A stretch of DNA of 64,000 nt from Agromyces ramosus (GTDB lineage: Bacteria; Actinomycetota; Actinomycetes; Actinomycetales; Microbacteriaceae), in the NCBI RefSeq assembly GCF_030817175.1, contig NZ_JAUSYY010000001.1, positions 1,116,001-1,180,000 on the forward strand. Direction: 5' to 3'. The notes under the pieces were generated by a model that was given only the letters and a program-made list of their open reading frames with translations, had not been told where the DNA came from and searched no databases. This document shows, piece by piece, positions 42,071-50,929 of this stretch. A program made the translations under genes and the position numbers. Numbering within the stretch: position 1 is the first letter of the stretch; the number at the start of each line of letters is the position of its first letter.

Positions 42071-43017
42071 TGCCGGCTCCCGAGCGCGATGCGCGGATCG
42101 ATGAAGGTGTAGAGGAAGTCGACGATCGCGTTGACCACGACGAAGGCGACCACGAGCACGAGGATCACGGCCTGCACGACGGCGAAGTCGCGCTGCAGGA
42201 TCGCCCGCACGAGCAGCGAGCCGAGACCGTCGAGCGCGAACACGTTCTCGATCACGACGGCACCCGCGATGAGGGTCGCGATCGTCAGGCCGAGCACCGT
42301 GACGATGGGGATGAGCGAATTGCGCAGCACGTGGTGGCGCACGATGCGCCCCGGTGCGAGACCTCGAACCGTCGCCGTCTGCACGTGCTCGCGGCCGCTC
42401 TCCTCGAGCACCGCGGCCCGCGTGATGCGGGCGAGGTAGGCCGCGCTCGCGACCGAGAGCGCCACCGCGGGCAGGGTCAGGTGCCAGAGGGTGTCGACCC
42501 CGCTGGTTCCCGACCCGAAGGTCGGGAACCAGCCAAGGCCGACGGCGAAGACGCTAATGAGCGCCACGCCGATGACGAACGACGGCGTCGACAGGCCGAC
42601 CGCCGCGAGGGCCGAGGTGAGCTGGTCGCCCCAGCCCCCGCGCAACGCCGCGAAGGTGCCGGCCCCGATGCCGACCACCGTGATGATGATCGCGGCCATC
42701 GAGACGAGCGCCAGTGTCGTGCCGACCCGCCCGGAGATGAGCGCCGAGACATCCTGCCGGTAGACGATCGAATAGCCGAGATCACCCCTCAGGATGTCGC
42801 CGAGCCATGCCGCGTATCTCACGAAGAACGGATCGTTCAGGTGGTACTGCTCGGTCACCATGGCAATCTGCTCGGGCGTGCCACCGCGCGGCCCGAGGAT
42901 GAAGGCGAGCGGGCTGCCGGGTGCCAGGTACAGCAACCCGAACACGAGGAACGAGGTCACGAGCAGCACGAGCAACAGCCCGCCCGACCGCCGCAGCGCG
43001 TAGGTGCCGAGAGACAT
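42067..43017 (-). CDS. ABC transporter permease, DppB type
   Basis: This 316-residue permease has six membrane segments. The N-terminal pattern LRRSGGLLLVLLVTSFLVFG and PGSPLAFILGPRGGTPEQI is characteristic of DppB/OppB, and the coupling loop is EESGREHVQTATVRGLAPGR. It is 4 bp downstream of the binding-protein gene. Confidence 0.93.
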   Translation of the reverse strand: MSLGTYALRRSGGLLLVLLVTSFLVFGLLYLAPGSPLAFILGPRGGTPEQIAMVTEQYHLNDPFFVRYAAWLGDILRGDLGYSIVYRQDVSALISGRVGTTLALVSMAAIIITVVGIGAGTFAALRGGWGDQLTSALAAVGLSTPSFVIGVALISVFAVGLGWFPTFGSGTSGVDTLWHLTLPAVALSVASAAYLARITRAAVLEESGREHVQTATVRGLAPGRIVRHHVLRNSLIPIVTVLGLTIATLIAGAVVIENVFALDGLGSLLVRAILQRDFAVVQAVILVLVVAFVVVNAIVDFLYTFIDPRIALGSRQ

Positions 43018-43021
43018 CCGC

Positions 43022-44656
43022 TTACTTCACCCCACCGATCGTCGCCGCCCACGGCGCGTACAGGTAGGCGAACGAGGCCGTCGCACCCGAGATGCGCGTG
43101 TTCTGCACGAGCGTCACCGGCTCGTAGGCGAGCGGGATCCACGAGAGCCCCTTGGTGATGTGCTCCTGAGCCTCGATCACGAGCTCAGCGCGCTCGGCCG
43201 GGTCGGTCGTGCGGCGGGCTGCCGCGAGCTGCTCATCGGCCCCGTCCCAGCCGGAGTAGTTGTGGCTGTCGGCGGTGTGGAACATCGTGTAGACGTCGAG
43301 CGGGTCGGCGAAGTTGCCGTAGTTGGTCGTGAAGAAGCCGTCGAGTCCCTCACGGGCGTTCTCGTCGAAGTAGAGGTTGCCGAACTGCTCGACCGGGATG
43401 ACCTTCGACTCGATCTTGAGGCCGATCGCCTGACCCGCGGCCTGGATGAGGTTCGCGGTCTGTTCGTGCACGGCCGAGCTGCCCTGCACGGCGAGCACGA
43501 TCGGCTCGGCAGGAGCGCCGGCCTCGGCGACGAGCTGCTTGGCCTGCTCAAGGTCGGCGTCGGCCGAGAACTCCTCGAATGCCGTCGCGAAGGCATCGGT
43601 CTCGTAGCCCCAGTAGCCGGGGCCGGCGAGGGTCGTGGCCGGCACGGCAGCCCCCTGGAAGACGACCTTCGCGAGCCCCTTTCGGTCGATCGCGAGCGAG
43701 AGCGCCTGGCGGATGCGCTCGTCGGCGAGGCCGCCGGTGAGGTTGGTCGTGATCATCGTCCAGAACACGAGTGACTCGCCGTACGTGGTCGTGACCTCGT
43801 CGCCGTTCTCGAGCTGCGACAGACCCGCAGGCGGAAGGTAGAAGAACTGGCCGTCGACGTCGCCCGTGCGGAGCGCGTTCACCGCGGTCGACTCATCGGC
43901 GATGAAGCTGAAGCTGAGTCGCTGCACCTTCGGCGCGAGCGTGGCATCCCAGTAGCCCGGGTTCGCCGCGAGCTGGATGCTCCGCCCCGAGTTCCACGCC
44001 TCGAGGGAGAACGGGCCGGTGCACTGCAGCCCGCCGTCGGGGGTGCCGAACGCCTCGCCCGCCGCTTCGGCCGCCGCCTTCTCCACGATCGCTCCAGCGG
44101 CCGTGCCCATCGCCTGGGCGAAGAGCACGTCGGGCTGCTTCAGCTTGACCGTCACCTCGCTCGGGCCCGTCACCTCGACCGAGTCGACGTTCACGAAGTA
44201 GCTCGCGAAGTAGCTCGTCGCCGTCTCGCCGACCTGGCGCTGCAGGGAGTACGCCACGTCTTCCGCGGTGAGCGGGTTGCCGTTCCAGAAGGTGACCCCG
44301 TCGCGGATCGTGTAGACGAGCGTGGTGTCGTCGGGCTGGGCCACGTTCGTGGCGAGCCCCGGTTCGGTCGAAAGGTCGGGTTTCATGCGCACGAGGCTCT
44401 CGCACAGGTTGGCAGTGACCGTGTTCTCGGCGTAGTTGAAGCCGAAGATGGGGTCGAGCGACATCGGTTCGTACGGCAGGTTCCATTTCACCTCGTCGAC
44501 CGGTTCGGTGCCGGGCGTCGTGGTGGTGGCGAGGTTCTCGAGGTCGAGGCTGAGCCCCGACTGCGTGTCGGTCGTGTCATCGGCAGTGCATGCCGTCAAG
44601 AGCAGGGCGGCGGTCGCGATGGATGCCGCGGCGAACATCGTCTTCGGGGTGAACAC
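43022..44656 (-). CDS. Family-5 extracellular solute-binding lipoprotein
   Basis: This 544-residue protein starts at GTG 44656 with AAAGGAG five bases upstream. The signal (MFAAASIATAALLLTAC) ends in the lipobox LLTAC. The body has the family-5 signature YEPMSLDPIFGFNYAENTV and GVTFWNGNPLTAEDVAYSL. This family binds oligopeptides, opines, nickel and various amides; the ligand cannot be read from sequence. It is the second gene of the operon, after the cytosine-deaminase-like hydrolase. Confidence 0.92.
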   Translation of the reverse strand: MFTPKTMFAAASIATAALLLTACTADDTTDTQSGLSLDLENLATTTTPGTEPVDEVKWNLPYEPMSLDPIFGFNYAENTVTANLCESLVRMKPDLSTEPGLATNVAQPDDTTLVYTIRDGVTFWNGNPLTAEDVAYSLQRQVGETATSYFASYFVNVDSVEVTGPSEVTVKLKQPDVLFAQAMGTAAGAIVEKAAAEAAGEAFGTPDGGLQCTGPFSLEAWNSGRSIQLAANPGYWDATLAPKVQRLSFSFIADESTAVNALRTGDVDGQFFYLPPAGLSQLENGDEVTTTYGESLVFWTMITTNLTGGLADERIRQALSLAIDRKGLAKVVFQGAAVPATTLAGPGYWGYETDAFATAFEEFSADADLEQAKQLVAEAGAPAEPIVLAVQGSSAVHEQTANLIQAAGQAIGLKIESKVIPVEQFGNLYFDENAREGLDGFFTTNYGNFADPLDVYTMFHTADSHNYSGWDGADEQLAAARRTTDPAERAELVIEAQEHITKGLSWIPLAYEPVTLVQNTRISGATASFAYLYAPWAATIGGVK

Positions 44657-44742
44657 GGGAACTCCTTTGTTGCTGTGTCGTGGTGCTGATGTCGGATTCG
44701 GGATGTGCAGTCGCATTCGGTCGCCTTCGTGGGGCGAGCGAG

Positions 44743-45813
44743 CTACGGCGTTCGGTGATGCACCTCTCGCCCGGCGCGGATGACGCGGCTCGGCTCGGGG
44801 CGATCGACGACGAGTTGTGCGATGGACTCGGCAACGAACTCGAGGCGGGTGTCACTGGAGGACCCCGACCAGTCGGCGATGTCAGGTATCCCGAGCATGC
44901 GCCCGCCCTCGGTCGAGGCGAGGCGATAGCAATGCTCGAGCTCGGCGTCGGTGATCGCGCCGGTGCGGTACGCGAGCAGGTGGGTGCGGTCGACCATGCT
45001 GCCGGTGCCGAACGGCGACCACGAGTCGCGCACGCCGTCGGAGCCGACCGCGAGCTGCACCCCGTGCTCGGCGAGCAGGGCGAGGTCGGGCACCGGGTCG
45101 GGCCCGAGCGCGCACGTGGTGATCCAGAGGCGAGCCGCGGCGACCCGGTCGAGGGTGTCGAGCAAGGTGGGGGCGGATGCCTCCGCAAGCGCGAAGGCGT
45201 GGCTGACGGTGACGCGCCCCTGCATGCCCGCGGCGACGGTTCGCGCGGCGATCTCGCCAATCTGCGCGAGGCCCGGTTCGCCTCCGTCATGCAGGTGGAT
45301 ATCGAGGTCGCGGCCCGCGCGCTCGGCCAGGCCGAAGACGGCGTCGAGGTGCCCGGCGACGTCGCCCTCGAGCCCGAGCGGGTCGATGCCCCCGACGAGG
45401 TCGGCGCCGGCGTCGAGCGATGCTGCCATGGCCTCGATCGTGCCCGGGTTGGTCAGCAACCCGAACTGCGGAAAGGCGACGATCTGCACGGTGAGAGCGG
45501 GGGCGAGGCGCTCTGCTGCGGCGCGGACACCCTCGACGTTGGCGGTGCCGAGCTCGCTCGAGACGTCGACATGCGCCCGCATGGCGAGCGTGCCGCTGCG
45601 AAGCGCCGCGCTCAGCAGCGCGAAGGCACGTTCCTCGAGGCTGCGCCCGTAGCCCCGCTGCGTGGCAAGGTCGTTGGCGATGAGCGCGGGAAGCGAGTCC
45701 GCGGGAAGTCGCGACATCCACGGCCCGCCCCATGAGGTCTTGTCGGGGTGGATGTGCGCATCGACGAGGGGCGCGACGACGAGCGCGGGTGGGGCGGAAC
45801 GAGAGTTGGACAC
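44743..45813 (-). CDS. Cytosine-deaminase-like amidohydrolase
   Basis: A 356-residue hydrolase with metal-binding HxH in VDAHIHPDKTSWGGPW, then RAHVDVSSELG, DIHLHDGGEP, VTVSHAF and VGSDGVRDSWSPFGTGSMVD. These are the ordered motifs of the CodA branch. GTG 45813 is taken as the start because it follows GCAGGT and precedes the conserved N terminus. It is the first gene of the operon, divergent from the GntR regulator, and probably acts in the cytoplasm on the compound imported by the adjacent ABC system. The true substrate could be any cyclic amide or amidine. Confidence 0.85.
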   Translation of the reverse strand: MSNSRSAPPALVVAPLVDAHIHPDKTSWGGPWMSRLPADSLPALIANDLATQRGYGRSLEERAFALLSAALRSGTLAMRAHVDVSSELGTANVEGVRAAAERLAPALTVQIVAFPQFGLLTNPGTIEAMAASLDAGADLVGGIDPLGLEGDVAGHLDAVFGLAERAGRDLDIHLHDGGEPGLAQIGEIAARTVAAGMQGRVTVSHAFALAEASAPTLLDTLDRVAAARLWITTCALGPDPVPDLALLAEHGVQLAVGSDGVRDSWSPFGTGSMVDRTHLLAYRTGAITDAELEHCYRLASTEGGRMLGIPDIADWSGSSSDTRLEFVAESIAQLVVDRPEPSRVIRAGREVHHRTP

Positions 45814-45860
45814 CGATACCTGCTTCTTCGGAGATGGTGATTGTCCGTGCGACTTGCCAG

Positions 45861-45879
45861 ACGTATGATAACCATACGT
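45861..45879. promoter_or_regulatory. GntR/FCD operator palindrome
   Basis: ACGTATG-ATAAC-CATACGT is a perfect 7-bp inverted repeat with a 5-nt spacer. It is centred in the 85-bp gap between the divergent hydrolase operon and the GntR gene, 20 nt before the regulator ATG. Spacing and position fit a repressor site controlling both promoters. Confidence 0.65.
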
Positions 45880-45898
45880 TTCGTAGATAAGGAAGTGT

Positions 45899-46582
45899 AT
45901 GAAGCAGATCGCACGGGTCTCCCTGGTCGACACGGTCGTCGAGCAGCTGCGAAGCGAGATCGTCACGGGCGCCTGGCCGGTCGGCTCGCGCATCCCCTCC
46001 GAGGCCGAACTCGTCGAGGCGCTCGGCGTGAGCCGCCCCTCGGTGCGCGAGGGTGTTCGCGCCCTCGTGCAGGTGGGCCTCCTCGAGACCCGGCAGGGCG
46101 ACGGCACCTACGTCGTCGCCGACAACGAGACAGCCGTCGCGCTCAAGCACGCGCTCCACATCGCCGATGTGCGCGAGGTACTCACCGTTCGACGAGCACT
46201 TGATGTCGTCGCGGCCCGCGAAGCGGCGTCACGGCGAACCGACGACGACCTGCAGCGCCTGCGCGCGGCACTCGAAGGCCGGCGCGCTGCGGTCGCCCAT
46301 GAAGACGTCGACGCCTTCATCGACCACGACGTCGCCTTCCACATCGGCATCGCCCGCGCCTCGCAGAACGCGCTGCTCTTCGAGCTCTACCGCAGCTTCG
46401 AGGACTCTCTCCGCGACTCCGTGAGCCGCACGAACTGCTTCGTCAACGGCACCTCCGATCACGACGACTTCCACTCGGCGATCCTCACCGCGATCGAGTC
46501 AGGTGACGGCGCCGCCGCGACCCTCGCGACGCTCAGCGTGCTCGACGATCAAGAGCAGTCGCTGAATGACGTCGCACCCTGA
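45899..46582 (+). CDS. GntR-family regulator with FCD ligand-binding domain
   Basis: This 227-residue protein has an N-terminal winged helix (PSEAELVEALGVSRPSVREG, then VRALVQVGLLETRQGDGTYV). The FCD domain at ~90-215 has a metal/ligand His set in DHDVAFHIGIA and SDHDDFHSAIL. FadR/FCD members usually bind a carboxylate ligand and release DNA. AAGGAAG precedes the ATG. It overlaps the downstream MFS gene by 17 bp and is divergent from the operon it probably controls. Confidence 0.92.
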   Translation: MKQIARVSLVDTVVEQLRSEIVTGAWPVGSRIPSEAELVEALGVSRPSVREGVRALVQVGLLETRQGDGTYVVADNETAVALKHALHIADVREVLTVRRALDVVAAREAASRRTDDDLQRLRAALEGRRAAVAHEDVDAFIDHDVAFHIGIARASQNALLFELYRSFEDSLRDSVSRTNCFVNGTSDHDDFHSAILTAIESGDGAAATLATLSVLDDQEQSLNDVAP

Positions 46583-47801
46583 TCGTCGCGCGGGCCTGAT
46601 GGCCGCGGCCCTCATCGTGCTGATCGGGCTGAACCTGCGCGACCCCATCACGAGCGTCTCCGCGGCGCTCGCCCCCATCAGTGACACGTTCGGCCTCTCC
46701 CCGATCAGCGCGGCGACGCTCTCGAGCCTCCCGGTGCTCATGCTCGCCCTCGGCGCACCGCTCGCGCCCGTGCTCGAGCGGCACCTCGGCCTGCACGGCG
46801 CGACGCTCGCGCTCACCGCCCTGCTCACCGTCTCGCTCGCGCTTCGCCCCCTCGACACCACCACGATGTTCGTCGGCACCGTGCTGGCCGGGCTCGGCAT
46901 CTGCGGGCTCAGCGTGCTGACGCCGCAACTCATCCGCGCGTACCTCGCGAGCCACGCCGGCCTGTGGTCGGGGCTCTTCTCGACGAGCTTCGGGGTGAGC
47001 GCGGCGCTCGGCGCGAGCCTCACCATTCCGCTCATGCTCGCGACCGACTCGGTGCGGGCCACGCTCGCGCTGTGGGCCGTGCCGGCCGCCGTCGCCACGG
47101 CGTGCGCCGCCATCGCGTTCGCGCGGGCAAGGTCGACGCGGCTGCGCGTCTCGCTCGTGCCGGCGACGACCACCCGACGGCGCGTCCGGCTCGATGCGAC
47201 CGCCCTGTCGGTCACCGCGTTCTTCGGCAGCCAGGCCCTCAGCTTCTTCGCGATGACCGCCTGGCTCCCCACGATCTTCGCGAGCCGCGGCATGCATCCG
47301 GCCGAGGCGGGCTGGTTGCTCGCGTGGATGAGCGTCGCCGGCCTGCCGGCCTCGCTCATCACCGCGGTCGTCGCCGGACGGCGGCCGTCGCAATCGGTGG
47401 TCGTGGTCGTCGTCAGCGTGCTCTCGGCGATCGGCCTGGCCGGAGTGGCGTGGGCGCCCGCTGCACTCGCCGGCCTCTTCGTCGCCGTGCTCGGCTTCGC
47501 GCAAGGCGCCGCGTTCGGCCTCGCCGTGATGCTCATCGTGCTCAAAGCGCCGCCGCACGGCTCGATCGCCGGGTTCTCGGCGTTCGCCCAGGGCATCGGC
47601 TACGCGTTCGCCGCCCTCGGTCCGCTCACGCTCGGCGTGCTGCATGCGGCGGGCCTCGCTTGGCCGGTCGTCGTCTCGCTGCTGATCCCGGTGATCGGCA
47701 TCCAGGCGGTCATGGGCTGGATCGCGGGCCGACCGCGCCCTGCGGCATCCGTCACTCCGGTCGCGGCCGAGGCGGCAGCCGGCAACGCGACACACGGCTG
47801 A
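46566..47801 (+). CDS. MFS transporter, CynX/NimT-like
   Basis: This 411-residue protein has about 12 membrane segments. LIGLNLRDPITSVSAALAPI in the first helix is characteristic of the CynX/NimT group (cyanate and 2-nitroimidazole transporters). Its start lies inside the GntR gene, so it is co-transcribed and coupled to it. This suggests transport of a small nitrogen compound related to the substrate or product of the divergent hydrolase operon (inference). Confidence 0.88.
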   Translation: MTSHPDRRAGLMAAALIVLIGLNLRDPITSVSAALAPISDTFGLSPISAATLSSLPVLMLALGAPLAPVLERHLGLHGATLALTALLTVSLALRPLDTTTMFVGTVLAGLGICGLSVLTPQLIRAYLASHAGLWSGLFSTSFGVSAALGASLTIPLMLATDSVRATLALWAVPAAVATACAAIAFARARSTRLRVSLVPATTTRRRVRLDATALSVTAFFGSQALSFFAMTAWLPTIFASRGMHPAEAGWLLAWMSVAGLPASLITAVVAGRRPSQSVVVVVVSVLSAIGLAGVAWAPAALAGLFVAVLGFAQGAAFGLAVMLIVLKAPPHGSIAGFSAFAQGIGYAFAALGPLTLGVLHAAGLAWPVVVSLLIPVIGIQAVMGWIAGRPRPAASVTPVAAEAAAGNATHG

Positions 47802-47814
47802 CGTACCGCGAAAC

Positions 47815-49158
47815 TCACGCGTGCCCTCGACGAGGTACGCGAGGTCGCCCAGATCGGTCCACCACCTCCGGGCGAGCTCCTGCGCGACCCGGCGCCCGCG
47901 TGCCCACGAACAACCCGACGACCGCCACCCCGATCACCGCGGCAGCGAGCGGCGGCAGCGCCGCGAGACCCGCCTGCGCGACGACGAGCGAGGCGAGTGC
48001 GGCGCCGACGGCGATGCCGAGGTTGAACAGCACCGGGATGAGCGCGCCGGCGAAGCGTCGGTGCTCGGTTCCGGCGAGCCGCAGTATCAGCGTCTGCGCG
48101 AGGGCCGGAAGGGCACCGGAGGCGACCGCCCACGCGACCACCACTGCGATGCCGACCGCGGGGTGCACGTCGACGAGCACCAGCGCGAGCACCGACGCAC
48201 CCGTGACGATCGCGCTCACGAGCAGGGCACGCACGGTGCGCTCGCCGAAGCGTCCGGCGAGCACGACGCCGAAAGCCGAGGCGAGACCGAAGACGAACAG
48301 CATCCCGCCCACTCCGCCCGGCACGACGCCGGCCGGCGACTCCACGAGGCGCGTGATGAACGTGTAGGTGCCGAAATGGCCGACGAGCAGCAGCGCGACG
48401 AGCAGCGTCACGATCATCAGGGGCCGGATGCCGCGGCGAGCCCCCGGCCCGGTGGGCGCCGGCGCGGCGGCATCCGTCACCGTCGTTGCTGCCGTCTGGA
48501 GATCGCCGCCTGCAGGCGCACGCACGACGAGGCGCACCAGCAGCGCGGCGACGAGGGCGAGCACCGCGAGCCCGCCGAAGGCCGCCCGCCAGCCGATCGC
48601 CTCGGCGACGATGCTTCCGGCCGGGGTGCCGAGCACCGTGCCGAGCGTGGCGCCGCCGAGCACCACGGCCACGGCGCGGGCGAGGTTGCGGTCGGAGACG
48701 AGGTCGGCGGTGAACGCGTTCGTCGTCGCCCAGAGCAGCCCCACGGCGAGCGCCCCGAGCAGTCGCGCCGCCACGGCAGCTGCATAGCCGGGCGCGATCG
48801 CCGTCAGCGTCGCCGACACGGCGAGCAGCACGAGGCTCCAGGCGATGACGGCGCGGCGGTCCACTCGCCTCGTGAGCCGCACGAGCGGAAAGCTGCCGAT
48901 GACGACGACCGCCGCCCAGACCGAGACGAGCAGCCCGATCTGCGGTTCGCTCACGCCGAGGCCGGCGCTCATCTGCGGCAGCACGGCGGCCGGAAGCATC
49001 TCGGTCGTGACGACCACGAACATGGCGGCGCCGAGCACGACGAGGGAGGGCCACGGGAGCCGATCGCTCGGCTCGAGGGCAGGGCCGCGACCGGGGCCGG
49101 GGCCGGGGCCGGCGGTCGCGGGTCCGGAGTTCGTCGTTCGAGTCCTTGTGTCGCTCAT
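47815..49158 (-). CDS. MFS efflux transporter, DHA1 family
   Basis: This 447-residue protein has ~12 membrane segments after a Gly/Pro-rich cytoplasmic N terminus (GPATAGPGPGPGRGPA). The loop RLTRRVDRRAV after helix 2 and WATTNAFTADLV in helix 5 are typical of the DHA1 drug/sugar exporters (AraJ/CmlA-like). The ATG at 49158 lacks an SD site; TAGCGT lies 6 nt upstream. It is divergent from a MerR-type regulator and would be induced by the compound it exports. The pair is convergent with the CynX-like gene. Confidence 0.87.
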   Translation of the reverse strand: MSDTRTRTTNSGPATAGPGPGPGRGPALEPSDRLPWPSLVVLGAAMFVVVTTEMLPAAVLPQMSAGLGVSEPQIGLLVSVWAAVVVIGSFPLVRLTRRVDRRAVIAWSLVLLAVSATLTAIAPGYAAAVAARLLGALAVGLLWATTNAFTADLVSDRNLARAVAVVLGGATLGTVLGTPAGSIVAEAIGWRAAFGGLAVLALVAALLVRLVVRAPAGGDLQTAATTVTDAAAPAPTGPGARRGIRPLMIVTLLVALLLVGHFGTYTFITRLVESPAGVVPGGVGGMLFVFGLASAFGVVLAGRFGERTVRALLVSAIVTGASVLALVLVDVHPAVGIAVVVAWAVASGALPALAQTLILRLAGTEHRRFAGALIPVLFNLGIAVGAALASLVVAQAGLAALPPLAAAVIGVAVVGLFVGTRAPGRAGARPEVVDRSGRPRVPRRGHA

Positions 49159-49174
49159 GACACGACGCTAAACT

Positions 49175-49196
49175 TTGACATTGATGTCAATGTCAA
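49175..49196. promoter_or_regulatory. MerR operator in a promoter with a 20-nt spacer
   Basis: TTGACATTGA-TG-TCAATGTCAA is a perfect 10-bp inverted repeat. Read towards the MFS gene, its outer TTGACA (49196-49191) is a -35 box, followed after 20 nt by the -10 box TAGCGT (49170-49165). Over-long spacers holding a palindrome are the hallmark of MerR-activated promoters, where the regulator distorts the DNA to realign the boxes. Confidence 0.75.
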
Positions 49197-49211
49197 GCTT
49201 TTGGTGGACGG

Positions 49212-49616
49212 ATGTCGCAACAAGCCATGAAGATCGGTGAACTTGCCCACCGGGCGGGCGTCTCGACCCGGCTGGTGCGGTACTACGAGCAGCAGAACCT
49301 GCTCGCGCCGAGCCGGCAGGCGAACGGGTACCGCAGCTACGACGAACAGCACGTCGAGCGCGTCCGGCGTATCGCCGGACTCGTGCAGTCGGGCCTGCCG
49401 ACCCGCCTTGTGAGGGAACTGCTCGACCTCGAAGACGCCGCCGCCGAGCAGCGCCCGAGCTGCCCGCGCACGGTCGCCGACATGCTCGCCCACGAGCTCG
49501 ACGGCATCGAAGAACGCATCGGCTGCCTCACCCGGAGCCGCGAGACCATTCGCGATTACCTCGCCCGCACCGAGCACGCCGCCGTGCTCTCCGAGCGAGA
49601 CGCGGCGCGCGCCTGA
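49212..49616 (+). CDS. MerR-family transcriptional regulator
   Basis: This 134-residue protein has an N-terminal MerR helix-turn-helix (MKIGELAHRAGVSTRLVRYY, then EQQNLLAP) with NGYRSYDEQHVERVRRI. A dimerisation helix and a short C-terminal part with two Cys residues (SCPRT, GCLTRS) follow. These two Cys are far apart and not a SoxR-type cluster, so metal sensing is uncertain. The start is 15 nt from the palindrome, behind GGTGGA. Confidence 0.9.
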   Translation: MSQQAMKIGELAHRAGVSTRLVRYYEQQNLLAPSRQANGYRSYDEQHVERVRRIAGLVQSGLPTRLVRELLDLEDAAAEQRPSCPRTVADMLAHELDGIEERIGCLTRSRETIRDYLARTEHAAVLSERDAARA

Positions 49617-49669
49617 TTCGGAGGTGATCGACCGGTGCAACGGCGCGCCGGCTCTGTCACCATCGAAGT

Positions 49670-50785
49670 ATGAGCGACCCGATGAGGGCGCCCGCCGGGT
49701 GGTACGAAGACGGGTCCGGCGGACGGCGGTACTGGGACGGCGACGTCTGGACGAAATACGTGGCGCCGGGGTCCGAGAACGCGCCGCCATCGCAGGCCGG
49801 GACGGATCAGGCGGCCACCGCAGTGTTGCCGGCGGCCGACGACGGTCCGACGATTCCGTTCGTCTGGGGATCGCAAGAGTCGCAGGGCTCGCGGGGGTCG
49901 GATGCCGCGGCGACGGTGCCGTACGCGGCCGTCAACGTGAACGCCGATTCGGCGACGACGACGGCGAGCTACGGCGCACCCGCCACGACGGTGCTGCCGG
50001 GGCATCCGTTCACCGAGCCGTCGAACCCCGGGCCGAACGTGGTGGGCATCATCGCACTCGTGGTCGCGGTCGTGGGGCTCGTGTTCGTGTTCATTCCAGC
50101 CGTGAGCGGATTCGCGTGGGTGGTGGTGCCCATCGCGTTCGTGCTCTCGATCATCGGCCTGTCGCTGCGCGGTGCGAAGTGGCCGGCGGTCACGGGGCTC
50201 GTCGTGTCGATCATCGCCGCGGTCGTCGGCATCGTGATGTTCGTCACGTTCCTCATCGGGTCGCTCGGCAACGTGTTCGACGAGATCGAGGATTCGATCC
50301 CTGAGGTACCGGTGTTTCCGCAGCCGGGGCCGGATGACCCGGGTGCCGACCCCGATCCCCAGCAACCGGAGGCGCCCGTCGCGGGCGACCTCGCATTCGG
50401 CGAGACGATGACCTGGGACGACGGCGTCTCGCTCACGGTCTCTGCGCCCGAGCCGTACACGCCGAGCGACTTCGCGGCCGGGGCTACGCACGCGAGCAAC
50501 GTCGTCTTCACGCTGACGATCACCAACAACTCGACGGCGGACCTGCAGCCTCTGCCGCTCCCCACGCTCTCGTCGGGCGATCAGGACGTGAGCCAGATCT
50601 TCGACATCGGCAATGATGTCTTCGGGCCCGGCGACGACGTCGGCTTCCCTCCGGTCGACACCATCGAGCCGGGCGGGTCGGTCAGCTGGAGGGCCGCCTG
50701 GTCGCTGGACGACTCGAGTTCGCTCACGCTGCAGGTGGCGCCGAGCTTCCTCTATCCGAGCGCGACCTTCACCAACGTGCCGTAG
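49670..50785 (+). CDS. DUF2510-containing membrane protein with exported C-terminal domain
   Basis: This 371-residue protein has an N-terminal DUF2510 motif (APAGWYEDGSGGRRYWDGDV) and a low-complexity linker to ~115. Two to three hydrophobic helices follow at ~123-210 (VVGIIALVVAVVGLVFVFIP and VVSIIAAVVGIVMFVTFLIG). A Pro/Asp-rich tether (~220-240) leads to a beta-rich domain (TMTWDDGVSLTVSAPEPYTP, VVFTLTITNNSTADLQP) like the DUF4352 immunoglobulin-type fold. This is a common actinobacterial envelope protein without an established function. Confidence 0.82.
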   Translation: MSDPMRAPAGWYEDGSGGRRYWDGDVWTKYVAPGSENAPPSQAGTDQAATAVLPAADDGPTIPFVWGSQESQGSRGSDAAATVPYAAVNVNADSATTTASYGAPATTVLPGHPFTEPSNPGPNVVGIIALVVAVVGLVFVFIPAVSGFAWVVVPIAFVLSIIGLSLRGAKWPAVTGLVVSIIAAVVGIVMFVTFLIGSLGNVFDEIEDSIPEVPVFPQPGPDDPGADPDPQQPEAPVAGDLAFGETMTWDDGVSLTVSAPEPYTPSDFAAGATHASNVVFTLTITNNSTADLQPLPLPTLSSGDQDVSQIFDIGNDVFGPGDDVGFPPVDTIEPGGSVSWRAAWSLDDSSSLTLQVAPSFLYPSATFTNVP

Positions 50786-50929
50786 CGGCAGCAGCATGCT
50801 GCAACTCGCGACGCCGATCGAGACGCCGCGTTGTGGGATGCTGCCAAAGCAGCCAGCCGCCCGATGACGTGCATCGTGGAACCCGCAGAGATCACGACCC
50901 TCCCGCGAAAGCGGCGTTACGCTGCGGGC

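Noticed and set aside
50790..50853. GCAGCATGCTGC palindrome and GCTGC-CAAA-GCAGC hairpin before the acyl-CoA dehydrogenase gene
   Set aside because: Short, without a T-run or matching copies; could be chance or a weak terminator, so not listed as a feature.
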